Assembly: GCA_037952775.1 (NCBI GenBank) | Contig: JBANAY010000001.1 | Span: forward strand, 5,146,001-5,210,000 | Length of the DNA stretch: 64,000 bases | Reading direction: 5' to 3' | Source of the DNA: Clonostachys chloroleuca | Lineage: Eukaryota > Ascomycota > Sordariomycetes > Hypocreales > Bionectriaceae | In this document: positions 24,080 to 35,014 of the stretch, piece after piece | Position numbering within the stretch: the first letter of the stretch is position 1 | How the letters are laid out: each line of letters opens with the position of its first letter | Notes under the pieces: generated by a model | Databases searched by the model: none | The model's input: the letters and a program-made list of their open reading frames with translations, nothing else | Told to the model about the DNA's origin: nothing | Position numbers and translations under genes: made by a program

Positions 24080-26644
24080 TCAACTTAAATGAAATAAATC
24101 CAATATTGTGTTATCAAGAGAAAGATAAGATGACAAGTCCCATTCTGGTAGCTCGATGTCCGGCATATTGATTTCTTCTGCCACAGTTGGAAGTTGATTA
24201 TCGTCATTAAGTAAAAGCGTTGAACCAAAGTTCCCCCAAGTGATATCGTTGATGTTCGGCAACGCTTCCAAGCTAGTGCAAGCCTCATCACTACGGGTGT
24301 TCAGAGTCTCAGAGTGCCTAGAATGCCAATCAATACGAGACGCTTGAGTAGGAGTTATTGATATAGGGCCTGCCAGTGGTGAGTTCATGGAGCATCCGTT
24401 GTTGATTGGTGTTATGGGCAAGGATTCTTCCGTTTTTCGTATTTACTCGAGATGCTTCGATCAGTGAGTGAGAGGCGCCTCCTCTCGTCGATCTCTCGAC
24501 TAGACGATCCAATCGTTGAGCTTGTCCCTGTGACCATAGAGTCTTCTTTGGCGATACTTGCCACCTGGTTTCTCAACTCATTTCGATATTGATCCATCCA
24601 CGCGGTTTCACTCGCTACAGGATGCGTCGGAGATTCAAACAGGCTGACTTCGTCTTGTCTTGAAGTGGAATCCTTCTCTGTTGACTTTTGAAAGGGCACT
24701 AGAGGGGGTTCCTGGATGCCAGGAAACATTGAGAAGAAGCTTGAAGCTTTAGAATGCGGCAAATCCGGACTTACTACCGCCTTATTCCGGGCTTGGCCAA
24801 ATGTTGAAAGGTAGTCAATCTAGTATAATTCTTAGTACAACTACCAAAGGCTCCGAATAAGTTTTCCGACCCATAATTTGGCAGGCTTGTGAAATTTCGT
24901 CAAAGCTAGAAGAATAGCCAAGAGTACTTTGAGTTTATCTTTGTACTCAGTTCTCTCGCTTTGCGTAAGACGATAGTCTAGGCTTTGGATAAAGACAATA
25001 GCTGCCTGAAAGCAACAATACCCCAAAAAAGGAGACTGGATATAATACCGACGTGTTAGCAAGGGATCGTACAGCGGATTGATTTCAAATACCAAACAGA
25101 AGATTTGATTCGATAGGAGCTGCGTGCAAAGATTGTGAATACTTTCAGCACTAGCTTTACACGCATTGACACGTCCCCTAAGGAACATTTCCGGTGCTAC
25201 ATCCCGGCCTGTTGGCTTGCGTTGTGGTTGAGACGTGAGTAAGAAATCCCGGTTCAACAAGATGCTACAACAATCGCGCAGAAGAATCATCGAGATACCG
25301 ACAGCTAATTTTGAGCCTTTAATGGTACTTGAACCAGCAGCCGCAAAATCGAGGTGGTACGTCTCGGCAATTTCTATTGAGAACTTTTCCAAATGAAGTC
25401 TGAGAGACATGAAGTTGGAATTGCGATTCCATGGAAGTATCGGATCGCTGGCAATATCTCTACTGCTATGTTCCACACATCGAAGCAGAAGTTCTTTGGC
25501 CTTGTCCAGATCGGCGCGCTGGTCGTCCAAGGGGTCAGTGGCATCGAGTTTTGAGAGGATCTTGCTTTGGGCCGAAATCAATGGGACCAGTTGCGGATGC
25601 CCAAAAGCAAACTCGGTTCTGAGCCAATTGAGAAAGTCAGAGGCTATTTCAAGTACAGCCCGGGAATCTGGAGATAGAATCGATCGAGATATCAGAGGTA
25701 CCATACTCTGCCCCATTCCTAGGTCATCTTAGCTGGCTAGACAAGCCGTTTTTCATTGAACTTACCAATATCACACCATGCCTGAGCCCCATCGCCATGA
25801 CTTGCCTCGTAGCAAGCTAGAGCACAATAACAGAGAAATTGATCGAGGTAATTCATCCTTCTGAGTCCTTTATCAAGGATTTGAAGCCGACATGCACATT
25901 GGAGTTGTGTCGCCAACCCAAGACGTTTACCATTGGAAGCAATCTGACTAGACGAATAGGCAAGACTGATGGCACACAAAGCTAAAATCAATGCCATAGA
26001 GCGATCTTCAGCCAACAACCACATCGGCCAATGATCAGGAGGTAGCAATGGTACCTGCTGAAAGTTCGAGACGGTAAAAAAATGTTTCCAACAATTGGAT
26101 AATAGTGTGGCTAGATATCTCGGCCACCCTATCAAAACGGTTATGCCAAGATTCTGTCCGAGAGAAGCTGATTCTTACTGATATTCATGCTGCATGAAAT
26201 GCTCTTGCAATCGCCGTCTTATCACTACAGCGTCTGGGAGAGCTAAATCCACGACAATCCCCGGTGGTTGTTCTGAGTCTTCTCTCAAAGCGCTGCCATC
26301 TATCCATCCAGGCGTAGCTTGGGTTTTCGGTGGTGAAGGAGGAATAGCTAGTTGTGTGCTACCGTCCCCAATTGGGTTCCGCCGAGGACCACGCCTTTGT
26401 CGGTTTGTATCGAATACGCGACTGAGCTTGTTCTTAGAGCACAGGTCACAGGGTGCCGTCCCTAAACAGCGAACCTATTTATCAATGGGTAAGTACCCAT
26501 TCGCTTGCGCTCACACGTAATACAACCGGCGGTTACCACCTTTCTCTGCCGACACGTTTCACACGCGATTGTGATCTTGCGCCTGAGATAGGCACTCACA
26601 GATCTATTGCTAGCCATAGAACTGAAGGACATGCCCTCAAGCAT
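24080..26644 (-). CDS. Zn2Cys6 transcription factor with altered zinc cluster and one frameshift
   Basis: Six exons on the minus strand: 26644-26540, 26474-26179, 26128-25766, 25718-24845, 24769-24447 and 24369-24080. The N-terminus has C-E-T-C-R-Q-R-K, then V-R-C across intron 1, then C-D-L-C; the sixth cysteine position is Arg (S-R-V-F instead of the usual C). The middle is a fungal-specific TF region (S-M-A-L-I-L-A-L-C-A-I, then a long helical part). The C-terminus is acidic and Ser-rich, like an activation domain. Exon 3 is one base too long: a 7-A run (plus strand 26076-26082) shifts the frame between L-L-E-T-F-F and V-P-L-L. ATG 26644 is the first in-frame ATG; 26632 and 26617 are alternatives. 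The acceptor of intron 4 is weak. Either a decaying gene or an assembly slip. Confidence 0.72.
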
Positions 26645-27519
26645 ATATTGAGAGGTGCAATTATTGTGACAGCCACACAATCTCGGCTATAATTGAGCAC
26701 TGGCAAGGTAGATCATTAGAGTTCAGTTCCATCGGACCCCAGAACGTGCACTATCTACTTATCAAGCCCTTCAGCGCTACTAGAAGATACGGGTAGGCCA
26801 ACTAAGCACATATCTCCTCTGCTACTAGTCCGATCTGGTTCGTGCCGTAGTATTTCAAGTTGATAGTTATGATGAAACGTCCGGGGTACTTGGGGCGACC
26901 CGCTCTAACACCGATGAAACATCGTTTGCTGATCACCGGACACTGGCCGCTCAATAAGTTCAGTAGATGAATACAAAGGATGCATTATTCCACTTTGGAA
27001 TCACCCGCGGGGCCAGACTGGCAAAGAATTATATCATGTCCCATCTACAAACTTGGACAGTTGTATTGCTGGAGTTTATAGACCGCCAGCCATCAGTCAA
27101 AACAGGTTGTAACTAGGTAGCTCTTCTTATTACCTGTCCGGATCGGGATTAATTTAATCATCGGATTAATGCTGTATTGGCTGTATGCTCTAAAGTATAT
27201 TGCCCATGAACAAGCGTCCCAAACGTCCACCTGACTTTCCACGCTGGACGAATTACCAAGGATGGCTACGTAGCCATTTATCCCCTTCCAGGTTAAAAGG
27301 GTAGTTTATTGAAGAGGAGCTGAATAACCGCTTTGATAGAAATTGATCTCTGTACATACATACAGGGGCTATCTACTCCCTATTCAACTGACAATCCGTT
27401 GATCTCCACCTTGTCTTAAGACTTGCTATTAAGCGTGTCCTAGAACTATTATGATAATTTAATGGTGGAAATGCCAATCCGTATCCTAATCTCTTCACAT
27501 CTCCGCTCAAATATACAAT
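26645..27519. other. Intergenic between the regulator and the rvt-like gene
   Basis: No ORF with protein character. It contains the promoter side of the Zn2Cys6 gene and the 3' flank of the rvt-like gene. Both genes are on the minus strand. Confidence 0.5.
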
Positions 27520-30500
27520 CTAGCTCTGCCAAGTCACCCTCTTGTCTCTGAACAAAGTAACCATTCCCATTGGCAAAAGGCCTTGGTCCACGATGTTCAG
27601 CGCCCCAAATCGCTTCACAATGTCCGGCCCGTGCATCATGACCACCCACTTCCAGTAGGCATTCATGAAGCTCCAGTGCCCGGTGATGCCTCCCTGATAG
27701 GAGCCCGACTGCCTAAGTTGATCCAGCGCCGCCGACAACGAACCGATGTCCAGCCGAACGCTCGTCTCGGTCGGCTGCTTCATGAGCTGGCGGAACACGT
27801 TGTGAAGACGCGTAGCGGCCGAGTGGTGGTCGAACCTGAAGTAGGCCCGGTGGCGGACGTACTCGTCAAAGGACATGAACTCGTCCCGCTCGCGTGCCTC
27901 GGCGGGCACCCAGTCCGGGTCGTCGAGGGAGTAGCGCAGCGGCTTGACAGCGCCGCTGAGAAAACGCTCCCTGGCGCGCTCGTAGGCGTTGCGCTCGGCC
28001 TCCTCGAAGCTCTCGACGAGCTCGGCGGGGGACGAGATGACGTCCTCGCGGATCTGGAGTAGCGAGATGAAGGGCGACTGGAGGTTGAGCCCGCCGAGCT
28101 CCATCGGCCAGTACAGGTAGCCGTCGGGGACGTCGTCAATGCCGAAGCGCTGCGCGATGGCGCGCTTGAGGTGCTCGGCCACGCTGGCGGCGCGCCCGTG
28201 CTGCTCTCCTCCCACGCCGCCGCCATCCTCGGCCATGGAGGAGAAGATGAGGCGCTGGATGCGCTCCTGCGTGGACAGGATGCTGTCGACGTGCTCGCGG
28301 CCGAAGCAGTTGGCCGCCTTGGCGAAGTTGGTGGTGAAGAAGCGCCCCGCGTACGTGTTCCAGGCCTGCACGAAGTCGAGCACGCTCTTGCGCTTGCTGC
28401 TGAGCTGCTTCTGCAGCTCCGCGATGTGGGTGTCGACCATCTCCTGGTCGATCTCGAAACGCGCCGTCTGCGGCGAGAGGCGCAGGAAACCCCAGCGGAT
28501 GTCCCCCGCGGGCAGGGCCGGGTCGATCGGCAGCTTCTGCTTCTCGTCTCTGGACACGCGGACGGTGCCCGTCTTGGCCAGGTTGATCTCGGTGCCCGTG
28601 ACCTCAGCGAACTCCTCCACGGCCTTCCAGGCCTTTGCCGCCATTGCGTGATCCCGGGACCAAAACCAGAAGTCGTCGTGGATGCGCCACAGGTTCGTCC
28701 CGCACGTGAGGCGGTTGATGGCGAAGTCGAGGCAGAAGAGCGTCGTCTCCCCAAAGATGTCGCTGAGCGTGTGGGACGCAGGCACTCCTCGACGACGCTT
28801 CCGCGCGGGCGTCGATTCGTCATCCTCGGCGAACCTGAGGGGCGCCTCGAGGAAGTTGCGGAAGAAGTCGAGCCACGCGGGGGATACACCGAGGAACTTG
28901 AGGACGACGAGCACTGTCTGGTGCGGCAGCAGCGAGTTCCAGCTCTCGAAGACGGAGTGGAAGGCCGTCAGCTCGCCGTACAGTCGCCTGTTGATGGTGA
29001 TCTCGGTCGCTAGGAGATGGAGGAGCTGCTGCTTGAGCGCCATGGGGCTGAGGCGATCTCCGGTGTCGACACGACGGCATCCTCTGCCTCCTCCTCCTCG
29101 TACTCCTCGTCTGAGTAATCAATCAGGTTCTCGGCATGCACGCCCCCTGTGCTGGGAGCCGACCTCCGAGCTGCCTTGCTGGCGAGCTGCCTGCGTGGCG
29201 CCGCTCCGCCGGTCGACTTTCTAGCTGTCTGCTTCGCGCGGACACCTACCTTGCGCTTCTGGCCTAGGGTCTGAGCGGGGACAGACGTCACCTGCTCGTA
29301 CTCGGCTTCCTCCTCCCCGTCCTCCGTGGTTGTGATCTGCTGCTCGTAGTCCATGAGGTTCACCAGGAAGTAGCGTATGGAGTGCACCTTGCTGCGCACC
29401 TCATCCAGGCAGGGCTCGTCTTGCAGCGGACCGAGATAGTAGCCAAGCTTCCTCTTGTCCTCTCTTGGGATCATATCGCGCGCGGATAGCCAGGTGCCCT
29501 CGACCGTGCGGAGCGAATTGAGGGCGCTCTTGAAGAAGACACTCCACTTGATGCCGATGTAGTGGAGGAAGATGGCCTGGAGCAGGTCCTCCTGCATCGT
29601 GATGTTGAACACGCCGCTGATCTTGCGGTTCATCTCGACCTGCACGGGGCCGTCGGAGCTCCAGGTCCACGAGCTCAGGGCACCCAGACGCATGTTGAGC
29701 ACGTCGGCGATCTCGCTTAGGATGATGTTGTTGTTCTCAAAGTCCTTGAGCACCTCGCGCTTCTCGTCCGAGAGCAGATCGGAGGCGTAAAGGCTCTGGA
29801 TGACCCACTTCAGAGACGTGACGTTGAACTGGTTCGGTGCCGAGAGCCTCATCTCGAAGGACTGCACGGACTCCCTGAGCTGCGTGAGAGCCTTCTGCAG
29901 GCCCTTCTTGGACTTGTCGCCGTCGTGGAAGACGCGTTTCAGGTACGCCTCCAGAGAGTCCTCATCTACTTCAGCAGGCTCGAACACCATCTCCTCCCAC
30001 TCCATCCTCGACTCAAGCTTCTTGCCGTTGTCGACGACCTCGTACGCTTCATCCATGGTGACATCATCACTACCAGCCGACTCCTCCTCCTTCTTCCCAC
30101 CTGACAGCCACTCCGTGACAAGCTGCCCGTACAGCGAGGCGTACTGGAACTTGAGCGATTGCACGTCCAGGTGGCGGAGGAGGGACTGCTCCCAGGTATC
30201 CAGCATGGTGCCGGACACGGAGGGGTCGTACTTGACCTGCTCTAGGAAGCGGTCCAGGTTCTGCAGCTCCGTTTCGAGCAGTTTATGCTTAGTCTGCTCC
30301 ATAACGACCTTGCCAGCCTTGTCAAGCTTGATGGAGAAGCATTCCTTAACGCCATCGCAGAGCAGAGAGAGGCGGCGGGTGGGGTCGCTCTCGGCGCGGA
30401 CGACCTCGAGCAGGGATGCCTTGGCTTCCTCGAAGCTGCTGCGCCTCTTGGAGAGCTCGTCGAGCTTGGTGTTGGTAATGCCCTGAAGGGTCTCGGAGAA

Positions 30501-30521
30501 TACGCTGCCGGAGGTGGCCAT
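27520..30521 (-). CDS. rvt: rvt-type reverse transcriptase-related cellular gene (two overlapping ORFs)
   Basis: ORF A (30521-29010, 503 residues) starts at ATG 30521 with a helical, coiled-coil-like region ([13 protein letters not shown]). It ends in a histone H3-like stretch and an acidic tail. ORF B (29043-27520, 507 residues) has [21 protein letters not shown] and then R-I-H-D-D-F-W-F-W at residues 120-128, the x-D-D motif C of reverse transcriptases in the form used by fungal rvt genes. Together they match the roughly 1000-residue length of rvt proteins, single-copy non-mobile RT genes (Gladyshev and Arkhipova). The ORFs overlap by 34 nt in a -1 relation; a missing base in the C4 run (plus strand 29044-29047) would fuse them. 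I see no motif A aspartate in the F-H-S-V-F-E-S-W segment. Coding G+C is higher than in its neighbours. Confidence 0.75.
29139..29240 (-). other. Histone H3 N-terminal tail-like segment inside the rvt-like protein
   Basis: Residues 428-461 of ORF A align with H3 residues 2-35 without gaps, 30 of 34 identical. Differences are T3A, K14A, K18R and K27R. Retained blocks include [18 protein letters not shown] and S-A-P-S-T-G-G-V. The S22/S31 form is the fungal rather than the animal H3 version. After it come H-A-E and an acidic tract, not the H3 core. Confidence 0.9.
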
Positions 30522-31000
30522 GGTGGATATAGTACTATGCGGTGGTCCTCAATGTCTGTGTATACACGACTCGGGGTCATGTGATGAAGGGCTAAAGAAG
30601 ATGGATAAGAATGAGATGGATGGATGAGAAAGAGATGAAAGGATGAGAAGTTGGTGTATGGATCATGGGTTGCTTATGTTTTATACTCGGGGGTGGTTGA
30701 AAAAGTGGGGTCCATCGAGAAGTGGTGTAGATGCCTGATACTACGCCGCATCAGCATGGGGCATGGCACGGGGAGAGCTTCTTGTCGATCAAACATCTCA
30801 CTAACTGTCCTTATGTCTATAGTTCTTCAAATTGAAATCAAGCATCAGGTTAAGCAAGCGAGTTCGTCTAATTATGGTGAGTGGACAGCAGGATCAAATT
30901 CTATCAAGTGTATCAGCCGAGACTGGTAAAGGGATAATGTAGTATTCACACGTATGTTGTCTAGCTGGTTATAAGACGTACTCTTCTTGTTCAACATTTA

Positions 31001-32494
31001 TTAGTTAACCCCAATGCTCTTCTCGATCAAGGCCCAGGTCTGGGCGGTGAAAGTCCCATGTAGCCAAACATCTCCACGGTGATCCTTACCAGTCGTGATC
31101 AGGTAATTCCGGTTCGTCCACGCCGGCTTGACAGTAAAAGCATGATATAAAGCCGGACTGCCCAGGGGGTTTACCCTCTGCTGGCCTGTTTGACCTTGCT
31201 TCTCGACGGCTGGCCCGAACTGCGCAACAGTGAAGTGCTTGGCTGCCGCCCAATTCGTTGTGATGTACAGAGTGCTCTCTGGCTTTGTGTGCATGGGAGC
31301 AGCATTGTCACCCTTGTCCCACTGCACCTTCTTGGTTCGCAGAGCAGCAAGAACTTGCGCCGGGGTTGTCTGCCTCATCAATTCCTTGCGGATATTCCAC
31401 GCGATGCTCCCGACGGATGCGTTGGCCTCCTCGGCGGACAGGAGGGTGAAGTTGTTCAGCACCATGTTCTCAACGTGAGTATCATCATGGCTGATTATCC
31501 CCGGCAGTCTTTTCCGGCAGTCAAATGGCAGACACATGGTGAGAGAGCTGGGCTTCGACTGTGATCGGGCCAAGTTACTCAGCCAGAGCGCGAGGATGGC
31601 ATCGAACTCGCTGATCCACGGCTCCGGACCGCCTGCTCCCTGCTGCTCCCTCTTGGCCTCATCAAGTGTCTCCGCACGTAGCTTTTGCACAAACTCCTTG
31701 GGGAGGTGTACGACACGCGATTCCATCTTATTCCAGTACATGTCCCAGAGCAGGCTCCGGGCAAAGGAAACCATACTGAGGCCGGATAGTCGCGAGTCAG
31801 CAATGACGCTTTCCTCTTGCTGCGCGGCGTCTGAGCTGGCGGCTTCATAGAGAATGTCGCGCCCAACCGACGAGACAGGCGGCACCTTGTCTTCCTGACC
31901 GGCCAGCACAAGGGACCAGGCTTTGACAAGAAATCCTACACCGTTGGCGTCCATCAGATTATGCGGCCACGTCAAAGAGACAAGTGTGGCATCGCTGAAG
32001 GAAACGATGCGCAGTGAGAGCATCGGCTCATCCCGGGCGAGGAGATCCTGGAGCGTTTGCGGCTGGTCTCGTCGAAAGACTAGTGGTCCCAACTCCTCCG
32101 ACGCCGGATGGAAAGAGGGACGATTCGTCGGCTTGGGGAACTTGTCTGCTAGGGCATGTTCCTCAAGCTTCATATTGAACACCTCGTGTGAGAAGGCAAC
32201 CGCAGGTCTTTGGCTGGTGTAGGGAGTAGGAACATGAATCTGCAGCTTGCGCAAGCCGGCGACTCGTCTAAAGCGGCCACCGAGCTTCCTCCAGTCGCCG
32301 ATGGCGAGTAAACGATTGAGGGAAGAGTGTAAATTGATGGGGTCGAGGACATCATTGAATTGCCATATAGAGGCCATGATGAGAGGTTCGAAGATTTGCG
32401 TGTTATCGTGGAAGTTTGTCTGGTAGACCTGATCGCTCTCGATGAGAGGCACAGGGCTCTTGCTTCCACTGAATAATGAACTGATCCACGCCAT
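31001..32494 (-). CDS. BAHD-type acyltransferase (transferase family PF02458)
   Basis: A single exon of 497 residues from ATG 32494; the frame is open three codons further up but only from a TTG. The catalytic H-x-x-x-D is seen as H-N-L-M-D (His178, Asp182) after a S-L-T-W-P strand, where the family places it. The second family signature, D-F-G-W-G near the C-terminus, is degenerate here: V-A-Q-F-G-P-A after T-T-N-W. These enzymes move acyl groups from acyl-CoA to alcohols or amines, often in fungal secondary metabolism (trichothecene 3-O-acetyltransferase type). The substrate cannot be told. No biosynthetic core gene is adjacent. Cytosolic, with no signal peptide. Confidence 0.85.
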   Translation of the reverse strand: MAWISSLFSGSKSPVPLIESDQVYQTNFHDNTQIFEPLIMASIWQFNDVLDPINLHSSLNRLLAIGDWRKLGGRFRRVAGLRKLQIHVPTPYTSQRPAVAFSHEVFNMKLEEHALADKFPKPTNRPSFHPASEELGPLVFRRDQPQTLQDLLARDEPMLSLRIVSFSDATLVSLTWPHNLMDANGVGFLVKAWSLVLAGQEDKVPPVSSVGRDILYEAASSDAAQQEESVIADSRLSGLSMVSFARSLLWDMYWNKMESRVVHLPKEFVQKLRAETLDEAKREQQGAGGPEPWISEFDAILALWLSNLARSQSKPSSLTMCLPFDCRKRLPGIISHDDTHVENMVLNNFTLLSAEEANASVGSIAWNIRKELMRQTTPAQVLAALRTKKVQWDKGDNAAPMHTKPESTLYITTNWAAAKHFTVAQFGPAVEKQGQTGQQRVNPLGSPALYHAFTVKPAWTNRNYLITTGKDHRGDVWLHGTFTAQTWALIEKSIGVN

Positions 32495-33121
32495 TTTGGT
32501 CAATTTAGTGCAATGAAGTTGCAGAAGGAGATGCTCGGAGAACAGTGAAGTAGAGGAGGCATGGTGACTCTAATAAGTCAATGGAATTGCACCCCATTCA
32601 GGATAGCAGGGACACCTGGTTATCCAGCAAAACGCTTCTCAGTAAGCGCTAAGTGACAAGTTGAATCACCATCATATCACAGAGGTCGGCAGCTGCTCCT
32701 GTTAATAGAGATATTTTCAGCCAAAGCAAGTATAGTCTCCATGAACTCTCCCAGAAAACCCCACATGCCTACCTTTGTTAGTTCTTATTCGCATTTTAAA
32801 CCCTCCAAGTGCCCCATAATCCGGTAGTCTCACATTCGACATCGTCAGCGTGCAGGAATCAGAACCTTGTTGGCTCAAATTTTGCCCTAATTCCAAATCA
32901 GAAAATTACCTGTTTTGGAAAGTGGAAGTAAACACATTTTCTTATTCGTTTCACTGCTAATAAATGCCGTGTACGAAGTACTCAGGCGGCATAAGTCACT
33001 CAATCAATCCGGGCTAATTATTATGTCGTTCTGCCAACATGCTGGCATAAACTTAAAGGTGTGTCATTAAAATTCTGTTTATTCCTCTCTAGCACACGCG
33101 CTCTCTTATCACTATACTCTA
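32495..33121. other. Intergenic; promoter side of the acyltransferase gene
   Basis: AT-rich, no ORF of note. It separates two minus-strand genes. Confidence 0.5.
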
Positions 33122-35014
33122 TTATATCCACGTCTGAACCACCGTAGGGGCGCATTTTTGCCGCTCACCTGCGCCAGAAATTCCCTCGCAACGTTCCATT
33201 ATTGGCGTTCTCTCTAACTCGTACTCTTCTACTGTAGACTCTCCCTCAGAACTGTCCCCAGAATCTCCCTCGGAACGCTCGCTGGACTCTCCCGCCAGGA
33301 TAGCGCATCCCCCCTTGCCGGTTTCCTGATATCTTATCTGGAGAAGACCAGCTTCTTCGATTTTCTTCCCGCTCGCCAGGTTCCCCAGGCCCATGCCGCC
33401 AGTCGAGGCCGCCACAGCCACATACCGGAGGTCGGTCATGTCGAACTCGGGCATGCCACTCCACCACGAGGTGCGTATCACCTCTGCGATGAAGAGCCCA
33501 ATCACGACGACATTCAGGATGAAAACCGAAATGGCGTACTTGAACTCCCCGATCGCGATGGCGGAAACGCGGATCGTCGCCGGAGTGGTCTGTGAAAAGT
33601 TGCCGATCATCACTTGCGCGGCCGCGTAAGCGCCCAGCATGTCATCAGCCATGGCCGTGATTGAATTTCGCACGCCCTCGAGGACGATGTCGGATTCATT
33701 GGACTTTTGCGGGCTATTTCCGGCCGCAATGGACGTCTTCAGGTCTGTGATGGAGGCATTGAATGCCGACCCAACCATGGACACATAGAGGTTGGTTTCG
33801 TCGTTGGCAATCAGCTCAAATTGCCGAAGAAGGGTGCCTTTGAGACGGCGGGTGGGGTCGATATCTCCCACCCCAAGAATATCGGCCGGGTTCACGGTGA
33901 TGTTGCGGCCCTCAATGTTTACAGTGACGTTGAACTTGGTCGGGTGGAAGTCGACTGAGCATTGCACCTTGTTGAGAAACGCGTAGCTTTCACCCGTGGC
34001 GAAGGCTAAATACCTCCTCGGCGGGAGCTCCGGGTCCGAGGCATTCTTGAAATGGCCGACGCCAATTGCCACGACACTGGTGCCGTCGTGGCCCACGTAG
34101 CTGGAGTACTCTTCTGTGTCGTCCGAGTCGGGAAGCATCCCACGGGCGGTGTAAACCCAATGCTGTTTTGATTCCTCCAGCCTGAAATCGCTCGTCTCGT
34201 TGTAGATACAATCCACGTCGGCCCGATACCCATCCTCTTGATATGCATACAACCTGGCGTGTCGGTTCCCTTCAATGTTGTCGTCGACCAAACCAGCGGT
34301 GGATCCCATGCCGTAGGATCGTCCCATGTAGGTGTATCGGGAGTTGTCAATCTTGCGCTGCTGTCTCGATTCCGGCTCTATTGGTGTGGCGGAGGAGGCA
34401 CTGGCGAGTAGACTGCCGAGAAAATCGAGAGCGACCGAGTATGAGAAACGGCCGTGTGTATTCTGTACCATGGGGCCTCCATTCCCAATCTCGGATGCGT
34501 ACTCCCTCAGGAGCGACACATCGTCCCAGCGGGGGATGGCCACCTGGCCGGCCGTCTCCTTCCAGGTTATGACGGGTGTCAGCGACGCCGCCCAAATGCC
34601 TCTAAACGCCTTGGTCGAGCCCAAGAAGAGCAGGAGGGGAAGGAGAAACTTTGGGGGCAGGTCCCAGTCCATGTGGGTGACCATAGCATCAGACCACATC
34701 AGCATGGTATTTAGGTCCATCTCCCTGCTGGCAAAGCGGCGGCGGATGGCGAAGTTGATGAGCCGGCATAGCACGATGACCTGGGCGGCGGAGAGGAAGT
34801 TGGCGATGAGCTGGACGGCGAACTGGACGCTGGGTCGGTTGTTGCTGATGAAGTCGAAGAAGTCGCCCGGGAAGCGGGTGGACTGCACGCTCGCGTACAG
34901 CAGGAAGAAGCTGACTGGTGTCGTGAAGAGGAGCGTAAGGAAATTGAAGTGTCCAGCCGAAAATAATGAGGCCTGTCCGTTTCGAGCGCCCTTCGTGCGA
35001 GCCGACTTGGCCAT
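33122..35014 (-). CDS. Fungal multi-pass membrane protein of unknown function
   Basis: A single exon of 630 residues from ATG 35014. After a basic N-terminus there are three hydrophobic helices within the first 150 residues (F-N-F-L-T-L-L-F..., V-Q-L-I-A-N-F-L..., L-L-P-L-L-L-F-L-G). A long extracytoplasmic region follows with several N-glycosylation sequons (N-E-T, N-A-S, N-V-T, N-I-T, N-F-S). A last helix near residue 510 (V-F-I-L-N-V-V-V-I-G-L-F-I) leads to a Ser/Glu-rich cytosolic tail. The design matches a common family of uncharacterised ascomycete plasma-membrane proteins. No enzymatic motif is visible. The gene is intact, with G+C like its neighbours. Confidence 0.8.
   Translation of the reverse strand: MAKSARTKGARNGQASLFSAGHFNFLTLLFTTPVSFFLLYASVQSTRFPGDFFDFISNNRPSVQFAVQLIANFLSAAQVIVLCRLINFAIRRRFASREMDLNTMLMWSDAMVTHMDWDLPPKFLLPLLLFLGSTKAFRGIWAASLTPVITWKETAGQVAIPRWDDVSLLREYASEIGNGGPMVQNTHGRFSYSVALDFLGSLLASASSATPIEPESRQQRKIDNSRYTYMGRSYGMGSTAGLVDDNIEGNRHARLYAYQEDGYRADVDCIYNETSDFRLEESKQHWVYTARGMLPDSDDTEEYSSYVGHDGTSVVAIGVGHFKNASDPELPPRRYLAFATGESYAFLNKVQCSVDFHPTKFNVTVNIEGRNITVNPADILGVGDIDPTRRLKGTLLRQFELIANDETNLYVSMVGSAFNASITDLKTSIAAGNSPQKSNESDIVLEGVRNSITAMADDMLGAYAAAQVMIGNFSQTTPATIRVSAIAIGEFKYAISVFILNVVVIGLFIAEVIRTSWWSGMPEFDMTDLRYVAVAASTGGMGLGNLASGKKIEEAGLLQIRYQETGKGGCAILAGESSERSEGDSGDSSEGESTVEEYELERTPIMERCEGISGAGERQKCAPTVVQTWI

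Noticed and set aside
29032..29249. A 218-nt intron in the rvt-like gene that would delete the H3-like segment
   Set aside because: Not preferred: no convincing branch site or pyrimidine tract, and the removed region is fully open and highly structured as protein. Kept only as an alternative in the findings.
27583..30486. Several long ORFs on both strands opposite the rvt-like gene (for example 27780-28889 minus, Ser/Arg/Thr-rich, and 28171-29013 plus)
   Set aside because: They are shadow frames of a G+C-rich gene: Ser/Arg/Pro-biased composition, no domains, and the true frames are clear from RT motifs.
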